From: Sphingobacterium hungaricum
Lineage (GTDB): Bacteria > Bacteroidota > Bacteroidia > Sphingobacteriales > Sphingobacteriaceae
Length of the DNA stretch: 64,000 bases
NCBI RefSeq assembly: GCF_015210005.1
Contig: NZ_MU158698.1
Span: forward strand, 496,001-560,000
Reading direction: 5' to 3'
Below, piece after piece: positions 1 to 8,204 of this stretch. Below the pieces are notes generated by a model that had not been told where the DNA came from, made no database searches, and saw only the letters and a list, made by a program, of their open reading frames with translations. The translations under genes were made by a program, and so were the position numbers. Each line of letters begins with the position of its first letter. Position 1 is the stretch's first letter.

Positions 1-2
1 GA

Positions 3-1709
3 AGTGAATTTGGAAATAACCAAGTCAATCCGGATAATTGGGAAACCGAGCTAGACGTAAAATCAGAGCGATTAAATGCTCAGGATGCATCGATTCAGCA
101 GAAAGAAACGCAATTGCAGGTGCATATAAAACTTAGCGAATTTGCAAACAACTTGCATGACGGCGATGAATGCCCCTTATGCGGTTCATTGTCTCATCCA
201 AAACTGATGGAAAAGGAAAATCTTTCGGATTTGGAGAATAGTTTGTTTCGCGAAAAAGAAGAATTGACCCTTGCTACGCAAGCGAATAAAAAGCTTTATC
301 AATCTTTAGCGAAACTGCATAGTAGCCTTCAAGAAAAATCAATTCAGTTAAAAAATATTGAATCCGAATTGGCCCAAAATTCGAAATCTTTACTTGTTCA
401 TAGCGATTCATTTCTATGGGAAGAGTTTTCTTCAGTCGATAAAACTTTATTTGCTACGCATAAAACTAAAAGCCAAGCGGTTGAACAAAGCATTCGCGAA
501 GCGGAACAAAAATTAAAACTAACGAGGCAACAGCTTCAGCAAACGCAGCAAAAAGTTGTTCAATATGAGAACCGCATTCAAAAATATCAGCAGGATATTG
601 TGGTATTGAGTAAATTGATTCAACAAAATGAAGGACAATTGCGCGTCTTGACCCCAACTGATGCTGAGAATAAGTCAGTAACTGACCTAATTAATCAAAA
701 GCAAAATCTAGACTCGCGCATCACTTTTCTAGATTCAGAATACAAACGCTTAACAGAAAGTTTAACGAAGCTGCGCACAGAATTGGCAAGCATTCGAGGG
801 CAACAACTTGAAGCAAAAGAGCAATTTCAACAACTAATTGCTCAATTGACCGCCCATCAAGCAGAACTAGCTGCTTTATTAACCGAACATCAATTTAGCG
901 ATGTGATGGAAGTTCAGCTGGTATTGAATAAAAACCTTTCTATCTCAACGCTTCGCGAACAAATTCAAACATTTAAAATTGAATTTCACAGCCTGGAAAA
1001 TCAGATTGCAAGCTTGCAGGCTAAAAAAGCTGAAGATTCTTATACAGAGGAAGAATATGAATTAAAAACTGAACTGATTCAGCTTAAGAAAGAAGAATTA
1101 GAACTGCAAATCCGACTGACTGGAGCTTTGGAAAAAGAATTGACGCGCTTACAAAGTGAATTTGAGAAAAAAGAAGCGCTGTTAGCTGAATTCGATAAGC
1201 TGTCTGTGCGAAAAAATAACCTGACAACAATTGAAAATCTATTTCGTGCAGCGGGCTTTGTCAATTATGTTTCGAGTATTCATTTACAACGCTTGTGCGA
1301 AATTGCGAACGAGCGTTTTCATCGATTGACGAAGAATCAGCTTAGCTTGTCCATCAATAAGAACAACGATTTCGAAGTAATCGATTACCTGAACAATGGC
1401 TACAGCCGTTCCATCAAGACGCTTTCGGGCGGACAAAGTTTTCAAGCTTCGCTCTGTTTGGCTTTGGCTTTGGCCGAAAATATTCAGTCACTGAATAAAG
1501 CTGACAAAAATTTCTTTTTTATTGATGAAGGCTTCGGAACGCAAGATGCCGAGAGTATTCATACTGTTTTTGAGACATTAAACTACTTGCATAAAGAAAA
1601 TCGAATCGTTGGAATTATTTCCCATGTGGAAGAATTGAAAGAAAGAATTCCTAAAACCATTACGGTAGTCAACGACCTTGAATTGGGAAGTAGAATTACC
1701 GAAAATTAA
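3..1709 (+). CDS. sbcC: Exonuclease SbcCD ATPase subunit SbcC, 3' part
   Basis: SbcC is the Rad50-like SMC ATPase that works with the nuclease SbcD on DNA hairpins and double-strand ends. The reading frame is open from base 3, so the gene starts outside the window and about 568 residues are visible. The zinc hook CPLC lies about 55 residues into the visible part. It is followed by a long Gln/Glu/Lys-rich coiled coil and a C-terminal ATPase lobe with the signature LSGGQS and a Walker B segment FFFIDEGFG. The Walker A lobe is upstream of the window. This is host chromosome. The lipase gene starts 4 bases after its stop. The prophage carries its own, separate Rad50-like ATPase at 51.8-53.8 kb. 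Confidence 0.93.
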   Translation, partial: SEFGNNQVNPDNWETELDVKSERLNAQDASIQQKETQLQVHIKLSEFANNLHDGDECPLCGSLSHPKLMEKENLSDLENSLFREKEELTLATQANKKLYQSLAKLHSSLQEKSIQLKNIESELAQNSKSLLVHSDSFLWEEFSSVDKTLFATHKTKSQAVEQSIREAEQKLKLTRQQLQQTQQKVVQYENRIQKYQQDIVVLSKLIQQNEGQLRVLTPTDAENKSVTDLINQKQNLDSRITFLDSEYKRLTESLTKLRTELASIRGQQLEAKEQFQQLIAQLTAHQAELAALLTEHQFSDVMEVQLVLNKNLSISTLREQIQTFKIEFHSLENQIASLQAKKAEDSYTEEEYELKTELIQLKKEELELQIRLTGALEKELTRLQSEFEKKEALLAEFDKLSVRKNNLTTIENLFRAAGFVNYVSSIHLQRLCEIANERFHRLTKNQLSLSINKNNDFEVIDYLNNGYSRSIKTLSGGQSFQASLCLALALAENIQSLNKADKNFFFIDEGFGTQDAESIHTVFETLNYLHKENRIVGIISHVEELKERIPKTITVVNDLELGSRITEN

Positions 1710-1713
1710 TCAG

Positions 1714-2796
1714 ATGAACAAACACCTTTTGCTCCTATTTATTGCCTTCATTGTTAGTTCAATTACTAAAGCGCGAGAAATAAAACCCGGTTTTGACAAA
1801 CAGGAATATACAACTTTACTAAAGCTTTATGACCATTTTCAGTTGCGAAATGATAGTTTGCGTTCAGATGATTTCGGCTATAAGCTAGTTTATGAATCCG
1901 AAGAAATCGGGCTGGCCAATAAATGGTGGCTTTGGCGCAAAGATAAAACGGCCGTGATTGGCATCCGAGGAACAGAAGGTTCGGGAGTCAGCTGGTTAGC
2001 GAACATTTATGCGGCTATGATTCCTGCAAAAGGGACGTTGAGATTATCCGAAAATGATAGGTTTGAATATTCAGTAGCCGAAGACCCAAAAGCAGCGGTA
2101 CATGTAGGATGGATGATTTCCACGGCTTATCTGTCGAGGGAAATTGTTCCAAAAATCGATTCGTTATATACCTTAGGCGTTAAAGCTATTTTTATTCAAG
2201 GGCACAGTCAAGGTGGTTCGATAAGTTTCCTATTGACATCGCATTTATTAAAATTGCAAGAAACTGGAGCAATTCCTTCCGATATCAAATTTAAAACATA
2301 CGCTTCTGCAGCCCCAAAACCGGGAAATTTATATTATGCCTACGACCTTGAATACAAAACAAGGAATGGAAACCTATTTAGTGTGATAAATACTGCAGAT
2401 TGGGTACCTGAAGTCCCTTTTTCGATACAAACTTTCGCTGATTTTAATACAATCAATCCGTTTACTAACATGGATTCGTTTATCAAAAAACAATCATTTT
2501 TCAAACGGATTTTCATTAATCGCTATTACAAACGCCTGAGAAATCCATTAGCTAAATCGCAGAAACGTTTTGAAGCGATTTTAGGGCATAAGGTTTATGG
2601 CATGGTCGAAAAGCAATTAAAAGATTTGCAAGAGCCAACCTATTCAAATTCGAATAATTTCACAAGGATTGGTCATACAATAATTTTTCATCCTGACGAT
2701 GCCTACTACAACATCTTCCAGCAGGATAAAAGTGTGTTTATAAATCATCAGCGAAAAGCATATTTGTACCTCGCTGAAAAGTACACGGAAAAGTAA
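1714..2796 (+). CDS. Exported class 3 lipase-like hydrolase
   Basis: Predicted secreted or periplasmic alpha/beta hydrolase of the lipase class 3 family, 360 residues. I chose ATG 1714, not the in-frame TTG 36 bases upstream, because it starts directly with a signal peptide (MNKHLLLLFIAFIVSS, cleavage probably after TKA) and lies just after the sbcC stop. The nucleophile elbow is GHSQGG, with the serine at about residue 165. The preceding GIRGTEGS segment matches the oxyanion-hole strand of the family. The C-terminal third is a poorly conserved extension rich in basic and aromatic residues. The substrate cannot be told from sequence. It is a host gene, probably cotranscribed with sbcC. Confidence 0.82.
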   Translation: MNKHLLLLFIAFIVSSITKAREIKPGFDKQEYTTLLKLYDHFQLRNDSLRSDDFGYKLVYESEEIGLANKWWLWRKDKTAVIGIRGTEGSGVSWLANIYAAMIPAKGTLRLSENDRFEYSVAEDPKAAVHVGWMISTAYLSREIVPKIDSLYTLGVKAIFIQGHSQGGSISFLLTSHLLKLQETGAIPSDIKFKTYASAAPKPGNLYYAYDLEYKTRNGNLFSVINTADWVPEVPFSIQTFADFNTINPFTNMDSFIKKQSFFKRIFINRYYKRLRNPLAKSQKRFEAILGHKVYGMVEKQLKDLQEPTYSNSNNFTRIGHTIIFHPDDAYYNIFQQDKSVFINHQRKAYLYLAEKYTEK

Positions 2797-2866
2797 TAAT
2801 AACTTAACTACAAAAATTTTTAATGGGGCATACCTTTTGCTAAGATTGTATAACAAACTAATAGAT

Positions 2867-2974
2867 ATGAAAAGAGCAAATAACACAGAATTAGGTATAT
2901 TTCCAGTTTTTTTAATCCTTCTAATATTATCGGTAGTTGTAGTTTATGCAACAACTTATTTAGGAGTTCATTGA
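2867..2974 (+). CDS. Single-pass membrane peptide, 35 aa
   Basis: Short open frame with an ATG start. Residues 10-30 (GIFPVFLILLILSVVVVY) form one strong transmembrane helix, the N terminus is basic (MKRANN) and the tail is short (ATTYLGVH). A weak -7-like box (TAAGATTG) lies about 20 bases upstream. It stands alone between the lipase and a gene-poor stretch. The hydrophobic run and basic start argue for a real small membrane protein, but the length gives little statistical support. No function assigned. Confidence 0.4.
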   Translation: MKRANNTELGIFPVFLILLILSVVVVYATTYLGVH

Positions 2975-3571
2975 TAATAAGTTTACAAAATTTTCCTAAA
3001 ACCCTCTCCATTCAGGTGACTGAGTAGGACAAACAAGCATTTAAGCCGATTTTTATAAAAATTTCAATTATGCGGTCCTCTATCAAATAACTATCACTTT
3101 AATGAAAGTATCTATTTCTATTAGACATTATCGGTAAAGATGTTTAAACAACAATCGACTGAGGATAGATGTGTCAGCAGACAAAAATACTTGCAACTTT
3201 CGCAACAAACAACTAAAAATTTTGCTCAAAAATTTAGTCGATGACCTAAAATATAGTCACAAACTGTATATTTTTCAAGAAAAATACATTATCATTGCCT
3301 AATATCAACTTAACAAAGCTTATTTTTATGATTTTATCAATAAACACAAGACAATTACACCCTCTACACACTTTTTTTTAGGCTAAAAACAGATTATTCT
3401 CAAAAATATTAGCTTTAAACACTTACCATACGACAAAAACACTTGTAAAGAACTAAAAAAAGAAATTGAAGTAATTTCCTAAAACAATATCGATTAATAT
3501 ATAACTGCGCATTTTCATTATCGTCTGCTCGCAATGGGTTGAAAACCTTTCTTTATGACCTCATATAAGCA
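2975..3571. other. Gene-poor host intergenic stretch
   Basis: AT-rich, no open frame with protein-like character on either strand and no clear tRNA or repeat. It holds several oligo-T and oligo-A runs and ends at the promoter that once served the ABC-F gene. Nothing else supported. Confidence 0.5.
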
Positions 3572-3602
3572 TTTAAAATCTAGTCAATAAAGCGTATCTT
3601 TG
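3572..3602 (+). promoter_or_regulatory. Orphaned promoter of the ABC-F gene at attL
   Basis: TTTA at 3572-3575, a 19-base spacer, then a perfect -7 box TATCTTTG at 3595-3602. An ATG follows after 4 bases, the very short-leader arrangement also seen before mqnC. The 18 bases from this ATG are identical to the start of the ABC-F gene at 58028, so this is best read as that gene's original promoter, now 54 kb away. It currently leads into ATG ATT AAT GTA TCC AAT TAA, a six-residue peptide. Confidence 0.7.
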
Positions 3603-3606
3603 CGAC

Positions 3607-3624
3607 ATGATTAATGTATCCAAT
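3607..3624 (+). other. attL core (18-bp direct repeat)
   Basis: ATGATTAATGTATCCAAT is identical to 58028-58045, the first six codons of the ABC-F gene. Bases on either side differ between the copies, so identity is exactly 18 bp, a normal core size for a tyrosine recombinase. After the core this copy runs straight into TAA. Confidence 0.75.
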
Positions 3625-3685
3625 TAATCACCGAAACAAATCAATCAATTCTTATTCAACCAATTACATCCTGTCTTAAATTGTA

Positions 3686-3705
3686 CTGTAAATTATTTGT
3701 AAATT
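3686..3705 (+). repeat. Left integrase arm-type site candidate
   Basis: CTGTAAATTATTTGTAAATT is identical to 57878-57897, in the same orientation. Each copy contains two direct TGTAAATT units. They lie 62 bp inside the attL core and 130 bp inside the attR core. Direct repeats just inside both cores fit arm sites of a lambda-type integrase. The alternative, that they are themselves the att core, is less economical (see findings). Confidence 0.55.
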
Positions 3706-3737
3706 AATTTATTGTAACACAAATCATTACAAAAATA

Positions 3738-3781
3738 ATAAGTAATCTATTTGGATTACTTATTTATATTACTCACTTTTG
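3738..3781 (+). promoter_or_regulatory. Operator-promoter of the left rightward operon (palindrome site 1)
   Basis: The palindrome AGTAATCTATTTGGATTACT (3741-3760, flanks extend symmetry to 3738-3763) overlaps a -33 box TTTG at 3750-3753. After exactly 20 bases comes CACTTTTG (3774-3781), one mismatch from TAnnTTTG. Four other copies in the prophage keep the same geometry. The 26-bp element recurs exactly, in reverse orientation, at 49051-49076. Confidence 0.75.
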
Positions 3782-3797
3782 AACTGTCATATAATTC

Positions 3798-3886
3798 AGA
3801 AGTGCAGAAGCTGGATCATAATTAAAAAATTTACTAGCCTGATTGGGGGCGGAGACTGCACTTCTCTAAACCCGATCAGGCTTTTC
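3798..3886 (+). ncRNA. Structured 5' leader with interleaved stems (pseudoknot or switch)
   Basis: Two strong stems interleave. Stem 1 is AGAAGTGCAG (3798-3807) with CTGCACTTCT (3856-3865), 10 bp perfect. Stem 2 is AGCCTGATTGGG (3836-3847) with CCCGATCAGGCT (3871-3882), 12 bp with one G-U. The order 1-2-1'-2' is that of an H-type pseudoknot. Stem 2 is followed by TTTTCT, so it could also act as an intrinsic terminator. Transcription from the promoter at 3750-3781 should begin just ahead of stem 1, which places the fold in the 5' leader of the gene at 3904. It matches no riboswitch class that I recognise. Confidence 0.6.
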
Positions 3887-3903
3887 TATTAAAGGTCTCT
3901 ATT

Positions 3904-4179
3904 ATGACTAGTAAAAAAAATCTTCTAATTCAAAAATCACTCATCCCATTAGATTGGAATCCGAAGGATCCTAATGGCTACAATGAGTGGATGGCAATGA
4001 TTGTTGAACAAAATCTAAAATCTGAAGGTGTGCTCCTTCCCCAGATGAAAATCAATATTTCATTTCGTACTAATGAGCCACTGAAAGTAGGAGAAATTAT
4101 AAGAAAAATGGTTTCTAAAGATTTGCAACAATTTGATATTGTCATTGAAGAAGCTAATAAATTATTAAACAACCAATAA
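3904..4179 (+). CDS. Hypothetical phage protein, 91 aa
   Basis: First gene of the left rightward operon, behind the structured leader. A small soluble protein with mixed charge and no signal peptide or membrane segment. It has a WNPKDPNGYNEW segment near the N terminus and a helical acidic C terminus. AAAGG about 10 bases before the ATG may serve as ribosome site. The next gene starts one base after its stop. Not recognised. Confidence 0.65.
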   Translation: MTSKKNLLIQKSLIPLDWNPKDPNGYNEWMAMIVEQNLKSEGVLLPQMKINISFRTNEPLKVGEIIRKMVSKDLQQFDIVIEEANKLLNNQ

Positions 4180-4180
4180 T

Positions 4181-4366
4181 ATGATTTCTATTCCGCAAGT
4201 GATCAAGAAAAGAATAGTTCGATCTAAAATAAAGAAGGAAATACTACTTATTTATCAAAGTTCGATTGATGAGCTATCATCTAATGGGTGTACCGAATTC
4301 AATGGAATAAAATATACATCAATCGCGGATTTTACGATTGATTTCTACAAATCAAAAATACAATAA
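4181..4366 (+). CDS. Hypothetical phage protein, 61 aa
   Basis: Small basic protein, lysine-rich in the first 20 residues (KKRIVRSKIKKE), then an amphipathic stretch. It starts one base after the upstream stop, so translation is probably coupled. The basic N terminus would suit nucleic-acid binding, but no fold is recognised. Confidence 0.55.
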   Translation: MISIPQVIKKRIVRSKIKKEILLIYQSSIDELSSNGCTEFNGIKYTSIADFTIDFYKSKIQ

Positions 4367-4368
4367 CC

Positions 4369-4446
4369 ATGACCAACAACACATACACACTATTTTGGCT
4401 AACAGGCGATAGTCAGGGGAAAGAAAGCGAGGGTAGCCATGAGTAA
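4369..4446 (+). CDS. Possible 25-aa leader or remnant ORF
   Basis: ATG ACC AAC... to TAA, product beginning MTNNTYTLFWLTG. It fits between two phage genes, and the start codon of the next gene (4439) lies inside it, so the two overlap by 8 bases. The TLFWLTG opening resembles the start of longer hypothetical proteins of Bacteroidota phages, so this may be a truncated member that now only couples translation. Low certainty because of length. Confidence 0.3.
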   Translation: MTNNTYTLFWLTGDSQGKESEGSHE

Positions 4447-5017
4447 GCAAACATTTATCAGATTATCTGGCACTGACGTAATTCTTCAGGATTACGAGGA
4501 TGGAAAAGGTAAAATAATTCTGTCCAACGATGACTATGATTACAACCTATCATATTACTGGGGTTCGATAGGTCAAGGGTATGATTTATCAAAATTCATT
4601 CAAGAAACTGATGATGGATATTTAATAGGAAAGCTAGGCAATAGGTCATCTGACGGACTAATCAATATTAAAAAAACCATGGCTTCGGTTCGTAAACACA
4701 TAAAATCCGAAACATGTTGGCGATTTTATATGAACCTCGAGGCGGACAAAGAATTACGACAAGCACTTAACAACGTCCAGAAATTTTCTGGTTGCCAAAA
4801 TGAATTTGTACACATGATGCATAATCTTGATGTTGATTTTCCGAAAGATTCAAATTATCACGAGTATGAGAGCGATTTCAAGGATATGATACAATCAATA
4901 TCTTCTGAGCCTTGGTATTTCATCGTAAATAATGAACCTCGTGTAAATATTTGGTTAAAAAACTTCTTGCCAAAACTACGTAAACACCTTAAAGAAAGTG
5001 AGGAAATAAAGCCATGA
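4439..5017 (+). CDS. Hypothetical phage protein, 192 aa
   Basis: Acidic and aromatic-rich soluble protein with a Tyr/Asp-dense N terminus (EDGKGKIILSNDDYDY) and a Trp-containing C-terminal half. No signal peptide, membrane segment or familiar motif. It overlaps the next gene by 4 bases (ATGA), typical of a tight phage operon. Role unknown. Its position among early small genes suggests host takeover or DNA metabolism rather than structure. Confidence 0.65.
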   Translation: MSKQTFIRLSGTDVILQDYEDGKGKIILSNDDYDYNLSYYWGSIGQGYDLSKFIQETDDGYLIGKLGNRSSDGLINIKKTMASVRKHIKSETCWRFYMNLEADKELRQALNNVQKFSGCQNEFVHMMHNLDVDFPKDSNYHEYESDFKDMIQSISSEPWYFIVNNEPRVNIWLKNFLPKLRKHLKESEEIKP

Positions 5018-5625
5018 GCAACTCAATAGAAATTATTGAAGCGTTAAACCACGCTGAAAATTCGAAAGTAACAAAAGCTATTTCAATAAAGCAACCTTGG
5101 GCATCATTGATTGCTCACGGAATTAAAGACATTGAAAACAGGACATGGCCTACTAAGTATAGAGGAACTATACTCATTCATGTAAGTAGCAAAAGCCAAT
5201 TCAGTGTTCAGTTAACCGATGAGCAAACAAAACTTGCTATTCCGCTTCTTAAAACAGCAATTGATGGTGAAATGCCGTTTGGCGCTATCATAGGCAAAGT
5301 TGATATTGTTGATTGTGTAATTAATCATGGAAGTATTTGGGCAGAAAAGACACCTAGCTGTTCACCTCATCATCCTAAAGGATTGCCGTCTGTAATTGGT
5401 AAAGGCCGAAAAGACGCAATCTACAATTGGGTATTAGCTAATCCGGTTCTGTTTACCAATCCGATTTTGAATGTAAAAGGCAAATTAAGCTTCTGGCACG
5501 TTGACGATATTGTTGCAAAGACATTAGAATCTATCGACTGCCAACCAATCCAAATACAGCCCAACCTATGGGATTTAGCACCTACCAGAGAGGAGGTCGA
5601 ACATGGTTCAGGCAACGAGATATAA
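5014..5625 (+). CDS. ASCH (PUA-like) domain protein
   Basis: Residues about 20-60 carry the ASCH hallmark: SIKQPWASLIAHGIKDIENR followed by W and RGTILIHVS. The PUA-like fold binds RNA or modified bases. The central region (FGAIIGKVDIVDC) completes the barrel, and the C-terminal WHVD strand is also present. At 203 residues it is longer than minimal ASCH proteins because of a central insert (HHPKGLPS region). Such proteins occur in phage early regions, sometimes beside nucleotide- or base-modifying enzymes. A PP-loop ATPase lies 2.6 kb downstream in the same operon. The exact ligand is unknown. Confidence 0.78.
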   Translation: MSNSIEIIEALNHAENSKVTKAISIKQPWASLIAHGIKDIENRTWPTKYRGTILIHVSSKSQFSVQLTDEQTKLAIPLLKTAIDGEMPFGAIIGKVDIVDCVINHGSIWAEKTPSCSPHHPKGLPSVIGKGRKDAIYNWVLANPVLFTNPILNVKGKLSFWHVDDIVAKTLESIDCQPIQIQPNLWDLAPTREEVEHGSGNEI

Positions 5626-5836
5626 AAGACCTCAAAAGTTCTATTCGCTCTCTCAAAAAGCTAATGCTGTAGAAAGAGTTATTGGCGGTGGCGAAATGAT
5701 AAATGACGTAGCTAACGATGTAGGATGTTCCCACGGCATATTTTCAGATTGGTTAAAGAAGTATTTCAGACCCAACTCACCATTTATTATTACTAAACAA
5801 AGCAAAATTAATTATGAAAGCAACGGAAACATTTAA
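5603..5836 (+). CDS. Small HTH protein, transposase OrfA-like
   Basis: A 77-residue basic protein. Residues about 20-50 read as a helix-turn-helix of the kind found in IS3-type OrfA (ERVIGGGEMINDVANDVGCSHGIFSDWLKKY is the region, with a GCS turn). No catalytic partner follows, so it is more likely a domesticated DNA-binding phage protein than part of an active IS. It overlaps the ASCH gene by 23 bases and pcfK by 23 bases. Confidence 0.6.
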   Translation: MVQATRYKRPQKFYSLSQKANAVERVIGGGEMINDVANDVGCSHGIFSDWLKKYFRPNSPFIITKQSKINYESNGNI

Positions 5837-6161
5837 GAAAATAATTAGCGACCATTTAGAGAGATTATCACTAAATGATAGCTTATTCGCTCAGACTATC
5901 AAAAAAGCAAATAAAAACATAGATGATTGTATCACCTACATTTTTAATACAGTTAAAGACAGCGGTTGCAATGGCTTTGCAGACGATGAAATATTCGCTA
6001 TGGCAGTTCACTACTATGATGAAGATGATATCAAAGTAGGCGAAAAAATAAATTGCGATGTAGTGGTGAATCATTCGTCTGCAAAACCTAAAGAAGCGAA
6101 AAAGAAAGAAGTTAAGCCTATTTCTAAAACAGAACCAAGACAACAATTAAGCATGTTTTAG
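5814..6161 (+). CDS. PcfK-like protein
   Basis: Matches the PcfK-like family: an N-terminal helical domain (MKATETFKKIISDHLERL), an acidic DDEIFAMAVHYYDEDDI segment around residues 58-75, then a Lys/Pro/Ala-rich linker and a short C-terminal tail QQLSMF that looks like a protein-binding peptide (a sliding-clamp-type motif is possible). PcfK and PcfJ are named from the Enterococcus plasmid pCF10. In Bacteroidota phages the pair recurs as adjacent genes, as here with a 2-base gap. Molecular role unknown. Confidence 0.75.
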   Translation: MKATETFKKIISDHLERLSLNDSLFAQTIKKANKNIDDCITYIFNTVKDSGCNGFADDEIFAMAVHYYDEDDIKVGEKINCDVVVNHSSAKPKEAKKKEVKPISKTEPRQQLSMF

Positions 6162-6163
6162 TT

Positions 6164-7432
6164 ATGAAACCGAGAACTAAATTAGAATTTGAAGTAACTG
6201 ATTTGAGCAAGTCCTTACTCAGTTACAAAGAGGAAATTAAGCAAATGGCTTATGACAATATATCAAGACTTGCGTTTCACACAACTAAAAAATATTGGTG
6301 TTCGATTTGTGAAAATAGCGATTCGCTAAGTAATCTTAAGGCTAATAATTACAAATGTGCTTGCGGTGAAACTTTAGACCTCTATCAAACACGTAATAGA
6401 AAATGGTCAGAATCATTCTATTTAGGTATTGCTCATGTTGTAGGTGATTTTCAAATCATAAGGCACTTTTTGGTTGAAATTAGTAGCAGGAAAGATTGGC
6501 GTGTAGAACTTAATATCGATGAAAATATTCAGCATTTTATTAAGAATGACAAGACCACGATTATTTCACGAAACAATAACAATATGAATGCTTCGACCCC
6601 TAGATATGGCGAAATGAGCATCAAGAAACCGAGTTATTATCGAAAGTATTGCTATTATCCGACAATATATAAATATCATAAGTCATCCATTTTTACTAAT
6701 GATTTAATGATGCGTGGAGTTTCTCATTTAATGACAAATACAAGTTTTGAGGATGTTGCTAATGTGATTTCAAATCCTGCTTCCGAAACGATTATTAAAT
6801 CTCAAAGATTTGATTTATTTGAATTTTGCCAAAGCAACTTTGGTACAATAAACAGATTTTGGAAAACAGTAAAATTGGCAATCAAAAACCAATACTATCC
6901 AGAAGATGTAAAGATGTGGTTTGACCATTTGGCTTTATTATCATCACTCAATAAGGACCTACTTTCACCGAAATACATCTTCCCTTTAGACTTAAAGTCG
7001 GACCACGAAAAGTTAGTAATTCGAAAAAGAAAGATTGATAGTCTTCGTGAAGCCGAAACCAAGAGAATTCAAGCTAAATACGACCAAGAGAAATACATTG
7101 AGGATAAATCTCGATTTTTCGGACTAAGATTCCAAGAAGAAAACATCTCAATTAAAGTACTCGAAAATGTCGAAGAATTTATCGAGCAAGGCGATTTATT
7201 TAAGCATTGTGTATTTACTAACGAATATTATAAGAAAGAAAATTCATTGATACTATCGGCTTTTCATAACAATACCCCCATCGAAACAATTGAGGTGTCC
7301 TTGAAAAACTTTAACATAGTCCAATCACGAGGGTTAGGGAATAAGGCGTCCGAGCACAACAGCGACATAATAAGCCTTTTAAGCAAGAATATTAACGCAA
7401 TTAAAGACAGGGTAATTCAAAAAGCAATTTAA
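6164..7432 (+). CDS. PcfJ-like protein
   Basis: A 422-residue partner of the PcfK-like protein. The N-terminal third has a zinc-ribbon-like CxxC pair (WCSICENS and KCACGE, residues about 45-65). The C-terminal part carries the PcfJ domain, with the conserved order QGDLFKHCVFTNEYYKK, then LSAFHNNTPIETIEV and QSRGLGNKASE. The centre is basic and helical. Its place directly behind pcfK in an early operon matches other phages. Function is not known; nucleic-acid binding is plausible from the zinc site. Confidence 0.8.
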   Translation: MKPRTKLEFEVTDLSKSLLSYKEEIKQMAYDNISRLAFHTTKKYWCSICENSDSLSNLKANNYKCACGETLDLYQTRNRKWSESFYLGIAHVVGDFQIIRHFLVEISSRKDWRVELNIDENIQHFIKNDKTTIISRNNNNMNASTPRYGEMSIKKPSYYRKYCYYPTIYKYHKSSIFTNDLMMRGVSHLMTNTSFEDVANVISNPASETIIKSQRFDLFEFCQSNFGTINRFWKTVKLAIKNQYYPEDVKMWFDHLALLSSLNKDLLSPKYIFPLDLKSDHEKLVIRKRKIDSLREAETKRIQAKYDQEKYIEDKSRFFGLRFQEENISIKVLENVEEFIEQGDLFKHCVFTNEYYKKENSLILSAFHNNTPIETIEVSLKNFNIVQSRGLGNKASEHNSDIISLLSKNINAIKDRVIQKAI

Positions 7433-7463
7433 CCATGAACAAACCAATAACAGCACAAGAGCT

Positions 7464-7775
7464 ATGAAGATAAAAGTAGACGGAGTAACCATTGAGCTGA
7501 CAAAGGAGCAAATTGAGGAAACCAAAAGAGAACGCTTTGAAAATCTAAAATCATTAGAGGACGTTCTATTTCAATTCGGATTCAAAAAAGTTGTTCCAAA
7601 AGAAAACCCAAATCAAACTTATTATACAAATGAAGAAAAAGGTTGGCACGCTGAAAAGGTCGATTATGATGGCGTTTGGATGGTTGGGGGCGAGCTTCAA
7701 GATGACGGTAGTTTTCCTGGCGGTCATGTCTATTGGGAAAAAGAAGAGCTATTCGAGGAACTAATTAAGCATTAA
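7464..7775 (+). CDS. Hypothetical phage protein, 103 aa
   Basis: Acidic, compact protein with a central YYTNEEKGWHAEKVDYDGVW segment and an all-beta look. No motif recognised. A ten-codon ORF (7435-7467, MNKPITAQEL) ends by ATGA overlap on this start codon. It may be a coupling leader or the stub of a lost gene. The downstream HNH gene begins 3 bases after its stop. Confidence 0.65.
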   Translation: MKIKVDGVTIELTKEQIEETKRERFENLKSLEDVLFQFGFKKVVPKENPNQTYYTNEEKGWHAEKVDYDGVWMVGGELQDDGSFPGGHVYWEKEELFEELIKH

Positions 7776-7778
7776 ACC

Positions 7779-8204
7779 ATGAAACTAACGAAATCCCAAC
7801 GCTCGGAGCTTCACGCAAAATATGGCGGTCATTGCGCTTATTGTGGCGATGTTTTGCCCAACAAATGGCATGCCGACCATGTAGAGCCTATTAAACGTAT
7901 TCCCGTATTTTTCCAAGAACGTGACGGCAGAGATTATTGCGAAAATCCCGAAAGAGATGAAATAAGCAATTTAAATCCATCGTGTCCGAGCTGTAATATA
8001 ATCAAGGGTAGCTCGACTTTAGAGGGGTTTAGACAGGAAATTATTGGCTTTATTAAGTCGCTAAACTCATATTCTAACCAGTACAAGTTTGCTAAACGTT
8101 ACGGACTAATTGAAGAAACGGAAGTAGAAGTTAAGTTTTACTTCGAGAAAATATCACAAAATAACGTGATAATTCAATCACAAAATTTCAAGATAAAATC
8201 ATGA
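7779..8204 (+). CDS. HNH endonuclease
   Basis: HNH family nuclease with the zinc knuckle CAYCGD near residue 18, the catalytic ADHVEPI segment near residue 34 and the second pair CPSCNIIKGS near residue 72. This is the usual HNH order of CxxC, DH, N, CxxC. At 141 residues it is a stand-alone enzyme with about 40 extra C-terminal residues. It overlaps the PP-loop gene by 4 bases. In phages such genes are homing, anti-host or packaging-linked nucleases. Here the site is far from the terminase genes, so a packaging role is unlikely. Confidence 0.85.
   Translation: MKLTKSQRSELHAKYGGHCAYCGDVLPNKWHADHVEPIKRIPVFFQERDGRDYCENPERDEISNLNPSCPSCNIIKGSSTLEGFRQEIIGFIKSLNSYSNQYKFAKRYGLIEETEVEVKFYFEKISQNNVIIQSQNFKIKS

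Noticed and set aside
2820..3011. 63-aa minus-strand ORF after the lipase
   Set aside because: It mirrors the plus-strand 35-aa membrane peptide. The plus frame has the better N terminus and helix.
5603..5836. HTH protein as part of an IS3 element
   Set aside because: No OrfB, no terminal repeats and tight overlaps with phage genes on both sides.
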